From: Pseudomonas helmanticensis
GTDB taxonomy: Bacteria; Pseudomonadota; Gammaproteobacteria; Pseudomonadales; Pseudomonadaceae
Direction: 5' to 3'
DNA length: 64,000 nt
Assembly: GCF_900182985.1 (NCBI RefSeq)
Contig: NZ_FXUY01000001.1
Span: 372,001 to 436,000 of the forward strand
Below are positions 49,131 to 62,525 of this stretch, one piece after another. Position 1 is the stretch's first letter; each line of letters begins with the position of its first letter. The translations under genes and the position numbers were made by a program. The notes below the pieces were generated by a model. The model ran no database searches and was not told where the DNA came from. It saw only the letters and a program-made list of their open reading frames with translations.

Positions 49131-50084
49131 ATGAGCCACACTGAGGGTTACTCCCGTCGCCGATTGCTCTCGCTGGCTGCCGGGGTTTCGGCGGTCTGCA
49201 CCTTGAACCGGGCGTTGGCCACCACGTCCGCCGTCACGCTGCCCAGTGCCGCAGGAGACCAGACCATGCTGACCCGCGCCATCCCCTCCAGCTCCGAATC
49301 GCTGCCCATGGTGGGGCTCGGCACTTATCGCGGTTTCGACGTGGCCCCGGGCGACCCGGTGTACCGCCAATTGCCGGCGGTGCTCGATGAATTGTTTGCC
49401 AAGGGCGGCACGGTTATCGACAGCTCGCCGATGTATGGCCGCGCAGAACAGACCACTGGTGAATTGCTGTCGATCCACGAACCCAGCTCTCCGGCATTCC
49501 TCGCCACCAAGGTATGGACGCGTGGCCGCGACGAAGGCATCGCGCAAATGGAGCAATCGTTCAGCCTGCTACGCACCGAGCGCATCGACCTGATGCAGAT
49601 CCACAACCTGCTCGATTGGCAAATTCACCTGCCAACCCTGCGCGAATGGAAAGAGCAAGGGCGCATTCGCTACATCGGCATCACCCATTACACGCCCTCG
49701 GCCTATGACGAAGTCGAAGCGGTGTTGAAAGCCGAGCAAGTGGATTTCCTGCAAATCAATTACGCCCTCGATGACCGTGGCGTGGAGAAACGCATTTTGC
49801 CGCTGTGCCGCGAGCGCGGGGTGGCGGTGATCTGCAATCGGCCGTTTGGCGGTGGCGGCCTGCTCGGCAGAGTCAAGGGCAAACCGCTGCCGGCGTGGGT
49901 CTCGGATGTTCAGGTCAACAGTTGGCCGCAACTGTTATTGAAGTTTCTCCTGACGAATTCGGCGGTAACCTGTGTGATTCCGGGGACGAGTAATCCGCGC
50001 TACATGGCCGACAACGTCAAGGCCGGATTCGGGCCGATGCTCACCGATGCGCAGCGGCATCAGTTGATTGCGTTGGTCGGTTGA
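49131..50084 (+). CDS. Tat-exported aldo/keto reductase
   Basis: 317 residues. The N-terminus SRRRLLSLAAGVSAV is a twin-arginine signal. The aldo/keto reductase barrel shows DSSPMYGRAE (catalytic Asp/Tyr), ATKVWTRGRD (Lys), DLMQIHNLLDW (His) and the C-terminal NADP region VTCVIPGTSNPRYMADNV. Export through Tat implies folding with its cofactor in the cytoplasm. Substrate unknown. Convergent with the LysR gene. Confidence 0.88.
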   Translation: MSHTEGYSRRRLLSLAAGVSAVCTLNRALATTSAVTLPSAAGDQTMLTRAIPSSSESLPMVGLGTYRGFDVAPGDPVYRQLPAVLDELFAKGGTVIDSSPMYGRAEQTTGELLSIHEPSSPAFLATKVWTRGRDEGIAQMEQSFSLLRTERIDLMQIHNLLDWQIHLPTLREWKEQGRIRYIGITHYTPSAYDEVEAVLKAEQVDFLQINYALDDRGVEKRILPLCRERGVAVICNRPFGGGGLLGRVKGKPLPAWVSDVQVNSWPQLLLKFLLTNSAVTCVIPGTSNPRYMADNVKAGFGPMLTDAQRHQLIALVG

Positions 50085-50113
50085 TCGCAAGTTATGTCGG
50101 TGAAAGATCGTTA

Positions 50114-53354
<3,241 letters not shown>

Positions 53355-53358
<4 letters not shown>

Positions 53359-54311
53359 GCTTCGTCCCTCGCTTGCGCCAACACTGAACCGAGCGTGCGC
53401 TCGACCAGGGTCAGTTTGAATTGGTTATCGTGCGTCGGCGTGGCACCGTCGAGCAGGCGTTCGCTGACGGCTTTGGCGCCTTTGGGCAGCAGCGCTTCGG
53501 CGGCTTCGACGCGCCAGGGTTTCGGCGCGATACCGCCGACGGCGATGCGCCCGCTGCCGTCTTTTTGCAGAATCAGACCCACCGAGACCAGCGCAAAGGC
53601 GTACGACGATCGATCACGAACCTTGTGATAGACGTGCGTGCCGCCAAGCGGTGCGGGCAAGGTCACCGCCGTGATGAACTCGCCTGGCGTCAGGCTGGTT
53701 TCGATGTTCGGCGTGGTGCCCGGCAGCTGGTGGAAATCCGCGATTGCGATGCTGCGCGTGCTGCCGTCGGGTTTCACCGTTTCAATCTGTGCATCGAGTG
53801 CGCGCATGGCAATCGCCATGTCGCTCGGATGGGTGGCGATGCAGGCATCGCTGACGCCGATGATGCCCAGTTGCCGACTGACGCCGCCAATCGCTGCGCA
53901 GCCGCTGCCGGGATTACGTTTGTTGCAGGCTTGATGGGTGTCGTAGAAATACGGGCAACGCGTGCGTTGCAGCAGGTTGCCGGCGGTGCTGGCCATGTTG
54001 CGTAATTGCCCGGAAGCCCCGGCAAGCAGTGCGCGCGAGAGCAGGGCGTAATCCTTTCTGATGCGTGCGTCGGCAGCCAGATCGGTGTTGCGCACCAGCG
54101 CGCCGATGCGCAGTCCGCCTTCAGGCGTGGCTTCGATCTGGTCCAGTCCGAGGTGATTGACGTCGATCAGGTGCAGCGGGGTTTCGATGTCGAGTTTCAT
54201 CAGGTCGAGCAGGTTGGTGCCACCGGCGATGAACCTTGCGCCTTCGACTTGAGCGGCTTGCGCAGCAGCGGCGGCAGGCGAGTCGGCGCGGCTGTAATTG
54301 AACGGTCTCAT
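53355..54311 (-). CDS. paoB: FAD-binding subunit of aldehyde oxidoreductase (PaoB type)
   Basis: 318 residues. FAD-binding [20 protein letters not shown] (about 23-42) and [20 protein letters not shown]. The insertion [20 protein letters not shown] and GCAAIG carries the cysteines of the extra 4Fe-4S cluster found in PaoB/YagS and related medium subunits. It passes electrons between the 2Fe-2S subunit and FAD. ATGA overlaps on both sides. Confidence 0.92.
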
Positions 54312-54931
54312 GCCGGCACCTCCGCGATTTCAGTGATGGCTTCGATGATGTTCGAGTAGGCGCCGCAACGGCAGATATTGCCGCTCATGCGCTCCTGAAA
54401 TTCCGCCGCGATCAGTTGCGGCGGTTCGGTCAGGCTGGCACTGGCGTGGCTGGGGATGCCGTCGCGAATTTCCTTGATGACGGCGACCGCCGAGCAAATC
54501 TGCCCCGGCGTGCAATAACCGCACTGGTAACCGTCGTGTTTGATGAACGCCGCTTGCATCGGATGCAGGTTGTCCGGCATGCCGAGGCCTTCGATGGTGG
54601 TGATTTCACTGCCTTCGTGCATCACCGCCAGGGTCAGGCAGGAATTGATTCGGCGGCCATCGGCGATCACCGTGCAGGCGCCGCACTGGCCGTGGTCGCA
54701 GCCTTTTTTACTGCCGGTCAGGTGCAGGTGTTCACGCAGCGCATCGAGCAGGGTCGTGCGCGTATCGACATCCAGTTCACGCGGTTTGCCGTTGACGTTG
54801 ATCGTTACTTTGCTCATGGCCGGTTGCTCCAGGTTGGCCGCGTAGGCCTTGAGGCTGATAAACGGCGGCATGGCGAACGCCGTCGCGGTGACGGCGCCAA
54901 GGATCAGAAATCTGCGTCGGGAAATCGTCAT
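54308..54931 (-). CDS. paoA: Tat-exported 2Fe-2S subunit of aldehyde oxidoreductase (PaoA type)
   Basis: 207 residues. [16 protein letters not shown] is a twin-arginine signal. Plant-type 2Fe-2S site [13 protein letters not shown], then C near NSCLTL, and the second cluster [13 protein letters not shown] ... GNICRCGAY in the helical domain. First gene of the paoABC operon. With PaoC and PaoB it makes a periplasmic complex that detoxifies aldehydes. Confidence 0.93.
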   Translation of the reverse strand: MTISRRRFLILGAVTATAFAMPPFISLKAYAANLEQPAMSKVTINVNGKPRELDVDTRTTLLDALREHLHLTGSKKGCDHGQCGACTVIADGRRINSCLTLAVMHEGSEITTIEGLGMPDNLHPMQAAFIKHDGYQCGYCTPGQICSAVAVIKEIRDGIPSHASASLTEPPQLIAAEFQERMSGNICRCGAYSNIIEAITEIAEVPA

Positions 54932-55103
54932 GGTTCGATTCCTTTTTTCTCAATCAGGGCAGCAGGGTCAAATGGCCCAAACGGGCGTGCCGGCGTGAGC
55001 GCCGGTCTCGTTAAGGAGTGACTGCTGGAGAGAGGAAAAGGTTTTTGCGGATTTGCGCTATAGAGTTATGTGTTTTGCTCATCAATCGGGTGTTGGAGGG
55101 GGA

Positions 55104-55182
55104 AGATCAAGAGATCGCAGCCTTCGGCAGCTCCTACACGAATCCCTGTAGGAGCTGCCGAAGGCTGCGATCTCTTGATCTT
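55104..55182. repeat. REP pair, family A (CTCTTGATC variant)
   Basis: Inverted arms with GATCAAGAGATCGCAGCC and its complement; the pairs point inward (TACACGAATCCCTGTA in the middle) and the usual TTTTGATC is CTCTTGATC. Confidence 0.92.
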
Positions 55183-55190
55183 GAAATTGC

Positions 55191-55222
55191 AAAAAAAAAC
55201 GGCACCCGAAGGTGCCGTTTTC
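55191..55222 (-). terminator. rho-independent terminator of the nuo operon
   Basis: On the - strand an ACGGCACC / GGTGCCGT stem with a TTCG-type loop and a run of nine T residues, 20 bp after the nuoN stop. Confidence 0.93.
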
Positions 55223-55242
55223 ATGTGTAGCCAGCCGAGCAA

Positions 55243-56706
55243 TCAGCCCGCCAGACCCGCCTGCTGAACCAGTGTCAGCAATGGCTGCGGGTACACACCC
55301 AGGAAGAATGCGACCAGGGCGATGGCCAGCAGCATTACGCCGCCTGCCTTCTGTTCCCAGTGCAACTGGGCGTCGTGGCGACGCAGGTTTGGCTCGATCA
55401 GGTACAGAGTGACCATCACGCGCAGGTAGTAGAAAACGCCGATGGCGCTGCCCAGCACCAGCGAACCGACCAGCCACCATTGGTGCGATTCAACACCGGT
55501 AGCGATGATGTAGAACTTGCCGATGAAGCCAGCAGTCAGCGGGATACCCGCCAGCGACAACATCATCACGGTCAGTACGGCGGTCAGGTACGGACGGCGC
55601 CAGAACAGGCCGCGGTATTCGTACAAGGCATCAGCGTCACGACCGTTATACGGCGAGGACATCAGGGTGATCACGCCGAAAGCGCCGAGGCTGGTGATCA
55701 CGTAGGTGACCAGGTACACGCCGATGGCTTCCACCGCCAGACCCTTGCTTGCCACCAGCGCGATCAGCAGGTAGCCGAAGTGCGCGATGGACGAGTAACC
55801 GAGCAGACGCTTGAGGTTGCTCTGGGTCAGGGCCAGCAGGTTACCGAACAGTATCGAGGCGATGGCGATAACGGTCAGCACGTCGCTCAGTACACCACTG
55901 CTGGCGGCAGGGGAGATCTGGAACAGACGCACCATCACCGCAAACACCGCAACCTTCGACGCGGTCGCGAGGAACGCAGCCACTGGAGCCGGAGCACCTT
56001 CGTAGACGTCCGGCGTCCACAGGTGGAACGGTACCAGCGACAGCTTGAACGCCAGACCGATCAGCATCATGCCCAGGCCCAGTTGCGCCAGCGAGCTAGG
56101 CAGGCCAGTAGCAGCCAGAGCCTGACCGATACCGACGAAGCTCAGCGAACCGGAGTCTGCGTAGAGCAGCGCCATACCGAACAACAGGAACGCGGAACCT
56201 GCGGCCGACAGCACCATGTATTTGATGCCGGCTTCCAGCGAACGCTTGTTGAAGAAGGCGTAAGCCACCAGACCGTAAACCGGTACCGAGAGCAGTTCCA
56301 GACCGATGAACAAACCGGCCAGGTGCTGCGCGCTGACCAGAACCAGGCCACCAGCGGCGGCCATCAGGATCAGCAGGTAAAGTTCTTCACGGTTGCCCGG
56401 GTAACCCGTACCGCCATCACCCAAATAGGCGTGGGCGAGGGTGACGCAAGCGAGGGTGGCGACCAGGATCAGCGCCATGTACAGGCAGGCAAAGGAGTCG
56501 ATCTGCAGCAGTGGAGTCACGGCCAGAGGCGCGACTTTCAAGGCCGGCAGGATCGACAGCAAGGCCAGGTTCAGACCGGCGACCGAGATCAGGAAGGTCT
56601 GCGAGTGGTTGCGGCGCCAGGCGATTGCCAGCATCACCACGATAATGGTGAGGCTGGTGATCAACAGTGGCGCAAGCGCAATAAAGTGTTGAATCGTGAA
56701 TTCCAT
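55243..56706 (-). CDS. nuoN: NuoN, NADH-quinone oxidoreductase subunit N
   Basis: 487 residues with about 14 membrane helices. One of the three antiporter-like proton-pumping subunits of complex I, as shown by [60 protein letters not shown] and [17 protein letters not shown]. The Glu and Lys in these helices line the proton path. Last gene of the operon. ATG 56706 ([13 protein letters not shown]) is preferred over the longer frame because the next gene's stop lies seven bases upstream. Confidence 0.96.
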   Translation of the reverse strand: MEFTIQHFIALAPLLITSLTIIVVMLAIAWRRNHSQTFLISVAGLNLALLSILPALKVAPLAVTPLLQIDSFACLYMALILVATLACVTLAHAYLGDGGTGYPGNREELYLLILMAAAGGLVLVSAQHLAGLFIGLELLSVPVYGLVAYAFFNKRSLEAGIKYMVLSAAGSAFLLFGMALLYADSGSLSFVGIGQALAATGLPSSLAQLGLGMMLIGLAFKLSLVPFHLWTPDVYEGAPAPVAAFLATASKVAVFAVMVRLFQISPAASSGVLSDVLTVIAIASILFGNLLALTQSNLKRLLGYSSIAHFGYLLIALVASKGLAVEAIGVYLVTYVITSLGAFGVITLMSSPYNGRDADALYEYRGLFWRRPYLTAVLTVMMLSLAGIPLTAGFIGKFYIIATGVESHQWWLVGSLVLGSAIGVFYYLRVMVTLYLIEPNLRRHDAQLHWEQKAGGVMLLAIALVAFFLGVYPQPLLTLVQQAGLAG

Positions 56707-56713
56707 AGCGCTC

Positions 56714-58246
56714 TTACCGGGCCGAAGCGAGTTGAGTGAAGGCGGTGCCGAGCCACTGCTGTACGCCATGCATCGTGGCGGCAGACGTGTCGAGGAACGG
56801 TTGCGGGTACACGCCGAGGTAAATCAGCAGCACCGCAAGGCCCAGCACCATGATCAGTTCGCGAGCGTCCATACCGTGCAGGATCGAATCCGATTTCGAC
56901 GGACCGAAGTAGGCACGGTGGATCATGATCAGCGAGTAGACCGAACCGAACACCAGACCGGAGGTAGCAATCGCGGTGATCCATGGCGCGCTGGCGAACG
57001 TACCGATCAGGATCAGGAACTCACCGACAAAGTTACCGGTACCCGGCAAACCCAAGGACGCGGCCGCAAAGAACAGGCTGATCGCCGGCAGGTAAGCGAT
57101 ATGCGACCACAGACCGCCCATCTCACGCATGTCACGAGTGTGCAGACGCTCGTACAACTGACCGCTGAGAATAAACAGTGCCGCCGCCGAAACACCGTGC
57201 GCCAACATCTGGATCACTGCACCTTGCAGGGCCAGTTGGCTGCCGGAGTAGATGCCGATCAACACGAAGCCCATGTGGGAAACGGAGGAGAAGGCGATCA
57301 GGCGCTTGATGTCGGTTTGCGCGAACGCGAGGAACGCACCGTAGAAGATCCCGATCAGACCGAGGGTCATGGCGATCGGCGCGAACTCGGCCGAAGCATT
57401 CGGGAACAACGGCAGGGCGAAACGCAGCAGACCGTAGGCAGCGGTTTTCAGCAGAATACCGGCGAGGTCGACGGAACCTGCAGTCGGCGCCTGGGCGTGG
57501 GCATCAGGCAACCACGAGTGGAACGGTACGACCGGCAGCTTGACCGCGAAAGCGATGAAGAAGCCGAGCATCAGGATGTACTCGGTGGTCATCGACATCT
57601 TGGTTTTCAACAGGTCGGCGTAGTTGAAAGTAATCACGCCCGTGTTGTTGAAGTTGACCAGCACCAGACCGAGGATCGCCACCAGCATGATCAGGCCGGA
57701 AGCCTGAGTGAAGATGAAGAACTTGGTCGCCGCGTAGATCCGGGTTTTCTTGCCGTCCGAAGAACTGTGACCCCAGAGCGCGATGAGGAAGTACATCGGC
57801 ACCAGCATCATTTCCCAGAAGAAGAAGAACATGAACAGGTCGAGGGCGAGGAACACGCCGACAACGCCGCCCAGGATCCACATCAGGTTCAGGTGGAAGA
57901 AGCCAACGTGACGTTGAATCTCTTTCCACGAGCAGAGTACCGAGAGGATACCCAGCAGACCGGTCAGCAGGATCATCAACAGCGACAGGCCGTCGAGGGC
58001 CAGGTGCACGTTGATGCCGAAGCGCTGGATCCAGACATGCTTGAACTCAAGCGCCCAGGTCGGATCGGCGCCAGGCGCCGGAGCAAATGAATAGTCACCG
58101 TGGGCCCACAGCCAGAGGCCGAGGGCGAGTTCCAGGGTCATGGTCAACAGCGCAATCCAGCGGGGGAGGGTAGCGCCGAAGCGCTCACCCATCCAGCACA
58201 GCAGGCCGCCGATGAAGGGGATCAGGATTAGCCAAGGCAGAATCAT
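56714..58246 (-). CDS. nuoM: NuoM, NADH-quinone oxidoreductase subunit M
   Basis: 510 residues with 14 membrane helices. [16 protein letters not shown] contains the key Glu, and [25 protein letters not shown] and [17 protein letters not shown] are the Mrp-antiporter-like signatures. It is a proton channel in the membrane arm of complex I. Seven bases separate it from nuoN. Confidence 0.96.
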   Translation of the reverse strand: MILPWLILIPFIGGLLCWMGERFGATLPRWIALLTMTLELALGLWLWAHGDYSFAPAPGADPTWALEFKHVWIQRFGINVHLALDGLSLLMILLTGLLGILSVLCSWKEIQRHVGFFHLNLMWILGGVVGVFLALDLFMFFFFWEMMLVPMYFLIALWGHSSSDGKKTRIYAATKFFIFTQASGLIMLVAILGLVLVNFNNTGVITFNYADLLKTKMSMTTEYILMLGFFIAFAVKLPVVPFHSWLPDAHAQAPTAGSVDLAGILLKTAAYGLLRFALPLFPNASAEFAPIAMTLGLIGIFYGAFLAFAQTDIKRLIAFSSVSHMGFVLIGIYSGSQLALQGAVIQMLAHGVSAAALFILSGQLYERLHTRDMREMGGLWSHIAYLPAISLFFAAASLGLPGTGNFVGEFLILIGTFASAPWITAIATSGLVFGSVYSLIMIHRAYFGPSKSDSILHGMDARELIMVLGLAVLLIYLGVYPQPFLDTSAATMHGVQQWLGTAFTQLASAR

Positions 58247-58285
58247 GACGGGCTCGTTTCCTTTCGCAAATTCGCAAGGTTCATA

Positions 58286-60139
58286 TCAGACCGCTACCAG
58301 CACGATGGCGCCAATAACCAGCACGGCACCAGCAGCCATCGAAGCAGCGTACCAACGCAGTTGACCGGTCTCGGTGCGGCTCAGGGCAGTGTGACCACCC
58401 TTGGCCATACGCGGGATCAGACCGATGGTCTGGTCGAGCGGGTCTTTGCGCAGTACGTGGCTGATCGCCAGGTAAGGCTTGACGAACAGTTTGTCGTAGA
58501 TCCAGTCGAAGCCCCAGGCAGCGAACCACCAGGCCGAAAGGAAACGGCCGATGCCGCTGTTGGCTATCGCCGTGACGAAGCGACGCTTGCCGAGGAACAG
58601 CAGCGCTGCCAGCAGGATACCGGCCAGTGCAATAGCACCCGAGGCGATTTCCAGACTGTGCTTGGCTTCGCCGCCAGCATGGCCAACGCTTTCTGGCAGA
58701 ACGCCGTGCAGCGGTGGAACGATCATCGCGCCGACGAAGGTCGACAGCACGATCAGTACCGACAGCGGCAGCCAGTGAGCGATGCCGTGACCGGCGTGGG
58801 CTTCAGTCTTGGCTTCACCGTGGAACGTGATGAAGATCAGGCGGAAGGTGTACAGCGACGTCATGAATGCGCCGACCAGACCTGCGTAAAGCAGACCGTG
58901 GTTGCCGCTGGCGAACGCTTCCCAAAGGATTTCGTCCTTGGAGTAGAAGCCTGCGGTGACCAGTGGCAGGGCCGACAGTGCCGCGCCGCCGACGATGAAG
59001 CTGGCGTAGGCCAGTGGCAGTTTTTTCCACAGACCGCCCATCTTGAAGATGTTCTGCTCGTGGTGGCAGGCAACGATCACCGCACCGGAAGCAAGGAACA
59101 GCAGGGCCTTGAAGAAGGCGTGGGTCATCAGGTGGAAAATCGCGCCATCCCAGGCGCCAACGCCCAGCGCCAGGAACATGTAGCCGATCTGGCTCATGGT
59201 CGAGTAGGCGAGGATACGTTTGATGTCGGTCTGTACCAGTGCGGCGAAACCTGCCAGTACCAGGGTCACACCACCGACGATGCCGACCAGGTGCAGGATG
59301 TCCGGCGCCAGGGTGAACAGGCCGTGGGTACGGGCGATCAGGTAAACACCCGCAGTAACCATCGTTGCAGCGTGGATCAGTGCCGAAACCGGGGTCGGGC
59401 CGGCCATCGCGTCCGCGAGCCAGGTTTGCAGCGGCAGTTGCGCCGATTTACCGACCGCACCACCCAGCAGCATCAGGGTTGCCAGGGTGATCCAGAAGTC
59501 GCCGACCTGGAATTTCTGCGGTGCCAGCACCAGCAGTTCCTGGATGTTCAGCGTGCCCACTTGCTGGAACAGGATGAACAGGCCGATGGCCATGAACACG
59601 TCGCCGATCCGGGTCACGATGAACGCCTTGAGTGCGGCGTTACCGTTGTTGCGGTTGCTGTAATAGAAACCGATCAACAGGTACGAGCACAGGCCCACGC
59701 CTTCCCAGCCGAAGTACAGGAACAACAGGTTATCGCCGAGCACCAGGAACAGCATGCTGGCGATAAACAGGTTGGTGTACGAGAAGAAGCGCGAGTAACC
59801 CGCTTCGCCGCGCATGTACCAGGACGCGAACAGGTGGATCAGGAAACCGACGCCAACCACCACGCCGAGCATGGTGATCGACAAGCCGTCGATGTAGAGG
59901 GCGAAGTCAGGCTTGAAGCCTTCGACCGCCATCCACTGCCACAGCACCAGGGTGTAGTGACCGCCTTCCGGTGGCGCGACGTTGAATTGCCAGATGATGT
60001 AGGCGGTGACAATCGCCGACAAGCCAATGGAACCCACGCCGATCAGCGCCGAGAGGTTTTCCGACCAGCGTCCACGGGAGAACGACAGCAGCAGAAAACC
60101 GAGCAGAGGGAATACGAAAGTCAGAAAGATCAGGTTCAT
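58286..60139 (-). CDS. nuoL: NuoL, NADH-quinone oxidoreductase subunit L
   Basis: 617 residues, the largest antiporter-like subunit. [54 protein letters not shown] and [17 protein letters not shown] are conserved. The C-terminal amphipathic lateral helix (about 560-617) is present. It overlaps nuoK as ATGA. Confidence 0.96.
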   Translation of the reverse strand: MNLIFLTFVFPLLGFLLLSFSRGRWSENLSALIGVGSIGLSAIVTAYIIWQFNVAPPEGGHYTLVLWQWMAVEGFKPDFALYIDGLSITMLGVVVGVGFLIHLFASWYMRGEAGYSRFFSYTNLFIASMLFLVLGDNLLFLYFGWEGVGLCSYLLIGFYYSNRNNGNAALKAFIVTRIGDVFMAIGLFILFQQVGTLNIQELLVLAPQKFQVGDFWITLATLMLLGGAVGKSAQLPLQTWLADAMAGPTPVSALIHAATMVTAGVYLIARTHGLFTLAPDILHLVGIVGGVTLVLAGFAALVQTDIKRILAYSTMSQIGYMFLALGVGAWDGAIFHLMTHAFFKALLFLASGAVIVACHHEQNIFKMGGLWKKLPLAYASFIVGGAALSALPLVTAGFYSKDEILWEAFASGNHGLLYAGLVGAFMTSLYTFRLIFITFHGEAKTEAHAGHGIAHWLPLSVLIVLSTFVGAMIVPPLHGVLPESVGHAGGEAKHSLEIASGAIALAGILLAALLFLGKRRFVTAIANSGIGRFLSAWWFAAWGFDWIYDKLFVKPYLAISHVLRKDPLDQTIGLIPRMAKGGHTALSRTETGQLRWYAASMAAGAVLVIGAIVLVAV

Positions 60140-60444
60140 CCGCGCATCTCACTGGCAGCGTCGATATCGAGCGTGTGGAAGCGGCGATACAGTTGCAGCA
60201 GGATCGCCAGACCAATACTGGCCTCGGCAGCTGCAAGGCTGATCACCAGGATGAACATGATCTGTCCATCCGGCTGGCCCCAACGGGCGCCCGCGACAAT
60301 GAACGCCAGTGCAGAGGCGTTCATCATCACTTCCAGACTCATCAACACGAACAAAATGTTGCGGCGGACCATCAGGCCGACCAGACCAAGGCAGAACAGG
60401 ATGCCGGCAACGGCAAGTCCATGTTCGAGAGGGATAGCAGGCAT
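60136..60444 (-). CDS. nuoK: NuoK, NADH-quinone oxidoreductase subunit K
   Basis: 102 residues, three membrane helices, with conserved Glu in [15 protein letters not shown] and in [21 protein letters not shown]. Proton-channel subunit next to NuoJ and NuoN. ATGA overlap with nuoL; three bases from nuoJ. Confidence 0.95.
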   Translation of the reverse strand: MPAIPLEHGLAVAGILFCLGLVGLMVRRNILFVLMSLEVMMNASALAFIVAGARWGQPDGQIMFILVISLAAAEASIGLAILLQLYRRFHTLDIDAASEMRG

Positions 60445-60447
60445 GAC

Positions 60448-60948
60448 TTACTCCTTCGCCTCGTTACGGCCCAAATGGAACGCCGTGACGGCTGCAGCGA
60501 GCAGCAGCATCGAGGCGAGTTCGACCACCAGCAGGTACGGGCCGAACAGGCTGATGCCCACGGCTTTTGCGTCTACGGTGGTGTGGCCGATGGCCTGGCC
60601 GCTCTGGTGAGCGAACAGCACATACAGCAGTTCGGCCAGCAGCAGCGCGCCGAGAATCACCGGCCCGGCCCAGATGCCGGGCTTGAGCCAGGCGCGTTCT
60701 TGCTGAACCGCGGCGGGGCCGAGGTTGAGCATCATCACCACGAACACGAACAGCACCATGATGGCGCCGGCGTAGGCGATCACTTCCAGCACGCCGGCGA
60801 ACGGGGCGCCGAGTGCGAAGAAGGTCATGGCCACGGCGATCAACGAGATGATCAGGTAGAGCAGGGCGTGCACAGGGTTGGTGTTGGTGACCACACGTAG
60901 CGTGGCCACAACAGCGATACCCGATGCGAAATAGAAAGCGAATTCCAT
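60448..60948 (-). CDS. nuoJ: NuoJ, NADH-quinone oxidoreductase subunit J
   Basis: 166 residues, five membrane helices. The [20 protein letters not shown] segment is the conserved pi-bulge helix region. Membrane-arm subunit of complex I near the quinone module. Confidence 0.95.
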   Translation of the reverse strand: MEFAFYFASGIAVVATLRVVTNTNPVHALLYLIISLIAVAMTFFALGAPFAGVLEVIAYAGAIMVLFVFVVMMLNLGPAAVQQERAWLKPGIWAGPVILGALLLAELLYVLFAHQSGQAIGHTTVDAKAVGISLFGPYLLVVELASMLLLAAAVTAFHLGRNEAKE

Positions 60949-60957
60949 CGTTCTTCC

Positions 60958-61506
60958 TTAAGGCAGCAAGCTCTTCACGTTGATCGGTTCGGCTTCGTTC
61001 TGTGCGGAGCCTTTCGGCTTGCCAGCGATTGCCATACCTGCAACACGATAGAAGTTGTAATCAGGGTTTTTGCCGGGGCCGGAGATCAGCAGATCTTCTT
61101 TCTCGTACACCAGGTCCTGACGTTTGAACTCGGCCATCTCGAAATCCGGTGTCAGCTGGATTGCGGTGGTCGGACAGGCTTCCTCGCAGAGACCGCAGAA
61201 AATGCAGCGCGAGAAGTTGATACGGAAGAAGTCGGGGTACCAGCGACCGTCTTCGGTTTCAGCTTTCTGCAGCGAGATGCAACCTACCGGGCAAGCCACG
61301 GCGCACAGGTTGCAGGCAACGCAACGCTCTTCGCCATCGGGGTCGCGGGTCAGGACGATGCGACCACGGTAGCGTGGTGGCAGGTAGACCGCTTCTTCCG
61401 GGTATTGCAGGGTGTCGCGCTTGCGAAAGCCATGGCCGAAGACCATGACCAGGCTGCGCAACTGGGTACCGGTACCCTTAATGATGTCGCCAATATATTT
61501 GAACAT
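60958..61506 (-). CDS. nuoI: NuoI, NADH-quinone oxidoreductase iron-sulfur subunit I
   Basis: 182 residues. Two 4Fe-4S motifs, [12 protein letters not shown] (about 62-73) and [12 protein letters not shown] (about 102-113), which are clusters N6a and N6b leading electrons toward quinone. The N-terminal helix ([20 protein letters not shown]) packs on the membrane. Nine bases separate it from nuoJ. Confidence 0.96.
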   Translation of the reverse strand: MFKYIGDIIKGTGTQLRSLVMVFGHGFRKRDTLQYPEEAVYLPPRYRGRIVLTRDPDGEERCVACNLCAVACPVGCISLQKAETEDGRWYPDFFRINFSRCIFCGLCEEACPTTAIQLTPDFEMAEFKRQDLVYEKEDLLISGPGKNPDYNFYRVAGMAIAGKPKGSAQNEAEPINVKSLLP

Positions 61507-61517
61507 GGGTCAAATCC

Positions 61518-62525
61518 TCACTGAACCGCGACTGCAGGCGTGTTCAACAACACGACCGCAGCGGTCACCAGCAAATTGATCAGGGTCAGTGGCAGGCAGA
61601 ATTTCCAGCTGAAATCCATCACCTGGTCATAACGCGGACGCGGGATAGACGCGCGCAGCAGGATGAACAGCATGATGAAGAACGCGGTCTTCAGTGCGAA
61701 CCAGAGGAAAGCCAGTTGCGGCAAGATGCCGAACGGACCGTGCCAGCCACCGAAGAACAGGGTGACCAGCAGCGCCGAGATCAAGATGATGCCGATGTAT
61801 TCACCGACGAAGAACATGCCCCATTTCATACCGGCGTATTCAATGTGGTAACCGTCGGCCAGTTCCTGTTCCGCTTCCGGCTGGTCGAACGGGTGACGGT
61901 GAGTCACGGCGACGCCAGCGATGAAGAAGGTACAGAAGCCGAAGAACTGCGGAATGATGAACCACAGGTTCTGCGCCTGGTACTCGACGATGTCGCGCAT
62001 GTTGAACGAGCCAACCTGGACCACGATGCCCATCAGGGCCAGGCCCATGAACACTTCGTAGGACACGGTCTGCGCCGAAGCACGCAACGCGCCGAGCAGG
62101 GCGAACTTGTTGTTACTCGACCAGCCGGCGAACAACACCGCGTAGACCGACAGACCGGCCATGGCGAAGAAGAACAGCAAGCCGATGTTCAGGTCCGCGA
62201 CGCCCCAGGTCGGGGTGATCGGGATGATCGCAAACGCGACCAGCAAGGCGGACATGGCCACCACCGGTGCCAAAGTGAAGATCACTTTGTCGGCAAACGG
62301 CGGGGTCCAGTCTTCCTTGAAGAACATCTTCAGCATGTCGGCGGCGATCTGGAACATACCGAACGGGCCAACGCGGTTCGGACCGTAGCGGTCCTGCCAC
62401 CAGCCCAGCAGGCGACGTTCGACAAAGCTGAGCAACGCGCCTGCAACCACCACGGCCAACAGAATCACGATGGCTTTGACGACCGAGAGGATCACATCGA
62501 TCACTTCAGGGGTGAACCAGGTCAT
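61518..62525 (-). CDS. nuoH: NuoH, NADH-quinone oxidoreductase subunit H
   Basis: 335 residues, eight membrane helices. Conserved quinone-site loops [34 protein letters not shown], and [13 protein letters not shown] near the C-terminus. Joins the peripheral and membrane arms. Overlaps nuoG as ATGA. Confidence 0.96.
   Translation of the reverse strand: MTWFTPEVIDVILSVVKAIVILLAVVVAGALLSFVERRLLGWWQDRYGPNRVGPFGMFQIAADMLKMFFKEDWTPPFADKVIFTLAPVVAMSALLVAFAIIPITPTWGVADLNIGLLFFFAMAGLSVYAVLFAGWSSNNKFALLGALRASAQTVSYEVFMGLALMGIVVQVGSFNMRDIVEYQAQNLWFIIPQFFGFCTFFIAGVAVTHRHPFDQPEAEQELADGYHIEYAGMKWGMFFVGEYIGIILISALLVTLFFGGWHGPFGILPQLAFLWFALKTAFFIMLFILLRASIPRPRYDQVMDFSWKFCLPLTLINLLVTAAVVLLNTPAVAVQ

Larger units (their letters stand above)
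54932..55242. other. intergenic region between the pao and nuo operons
   Basis: 311 bp holding the paoA promoter region (about 54932-55080), a family-A REP pair (55104-55182) and the nuo terminator (55191-55222). No gene seen. Confidence 0.8.

Noticed and set aside
55360..58090. Two open frames of about 460 codons antisense to nuoN and nuoM
   Set aside because: Composition (Gln/His/Arg/Asp runs) is typical of antisense of membrane genes, and both oppose well-conserved genes.
58361..60610. A very long open frame (749 codons) antisense to nuoL and nuoK
   Set aside because: It is the complement of conserved complex I genes in GC-rich DNA. The translation is His/Gln/Arg-rich low-complexity sequence without any domain.
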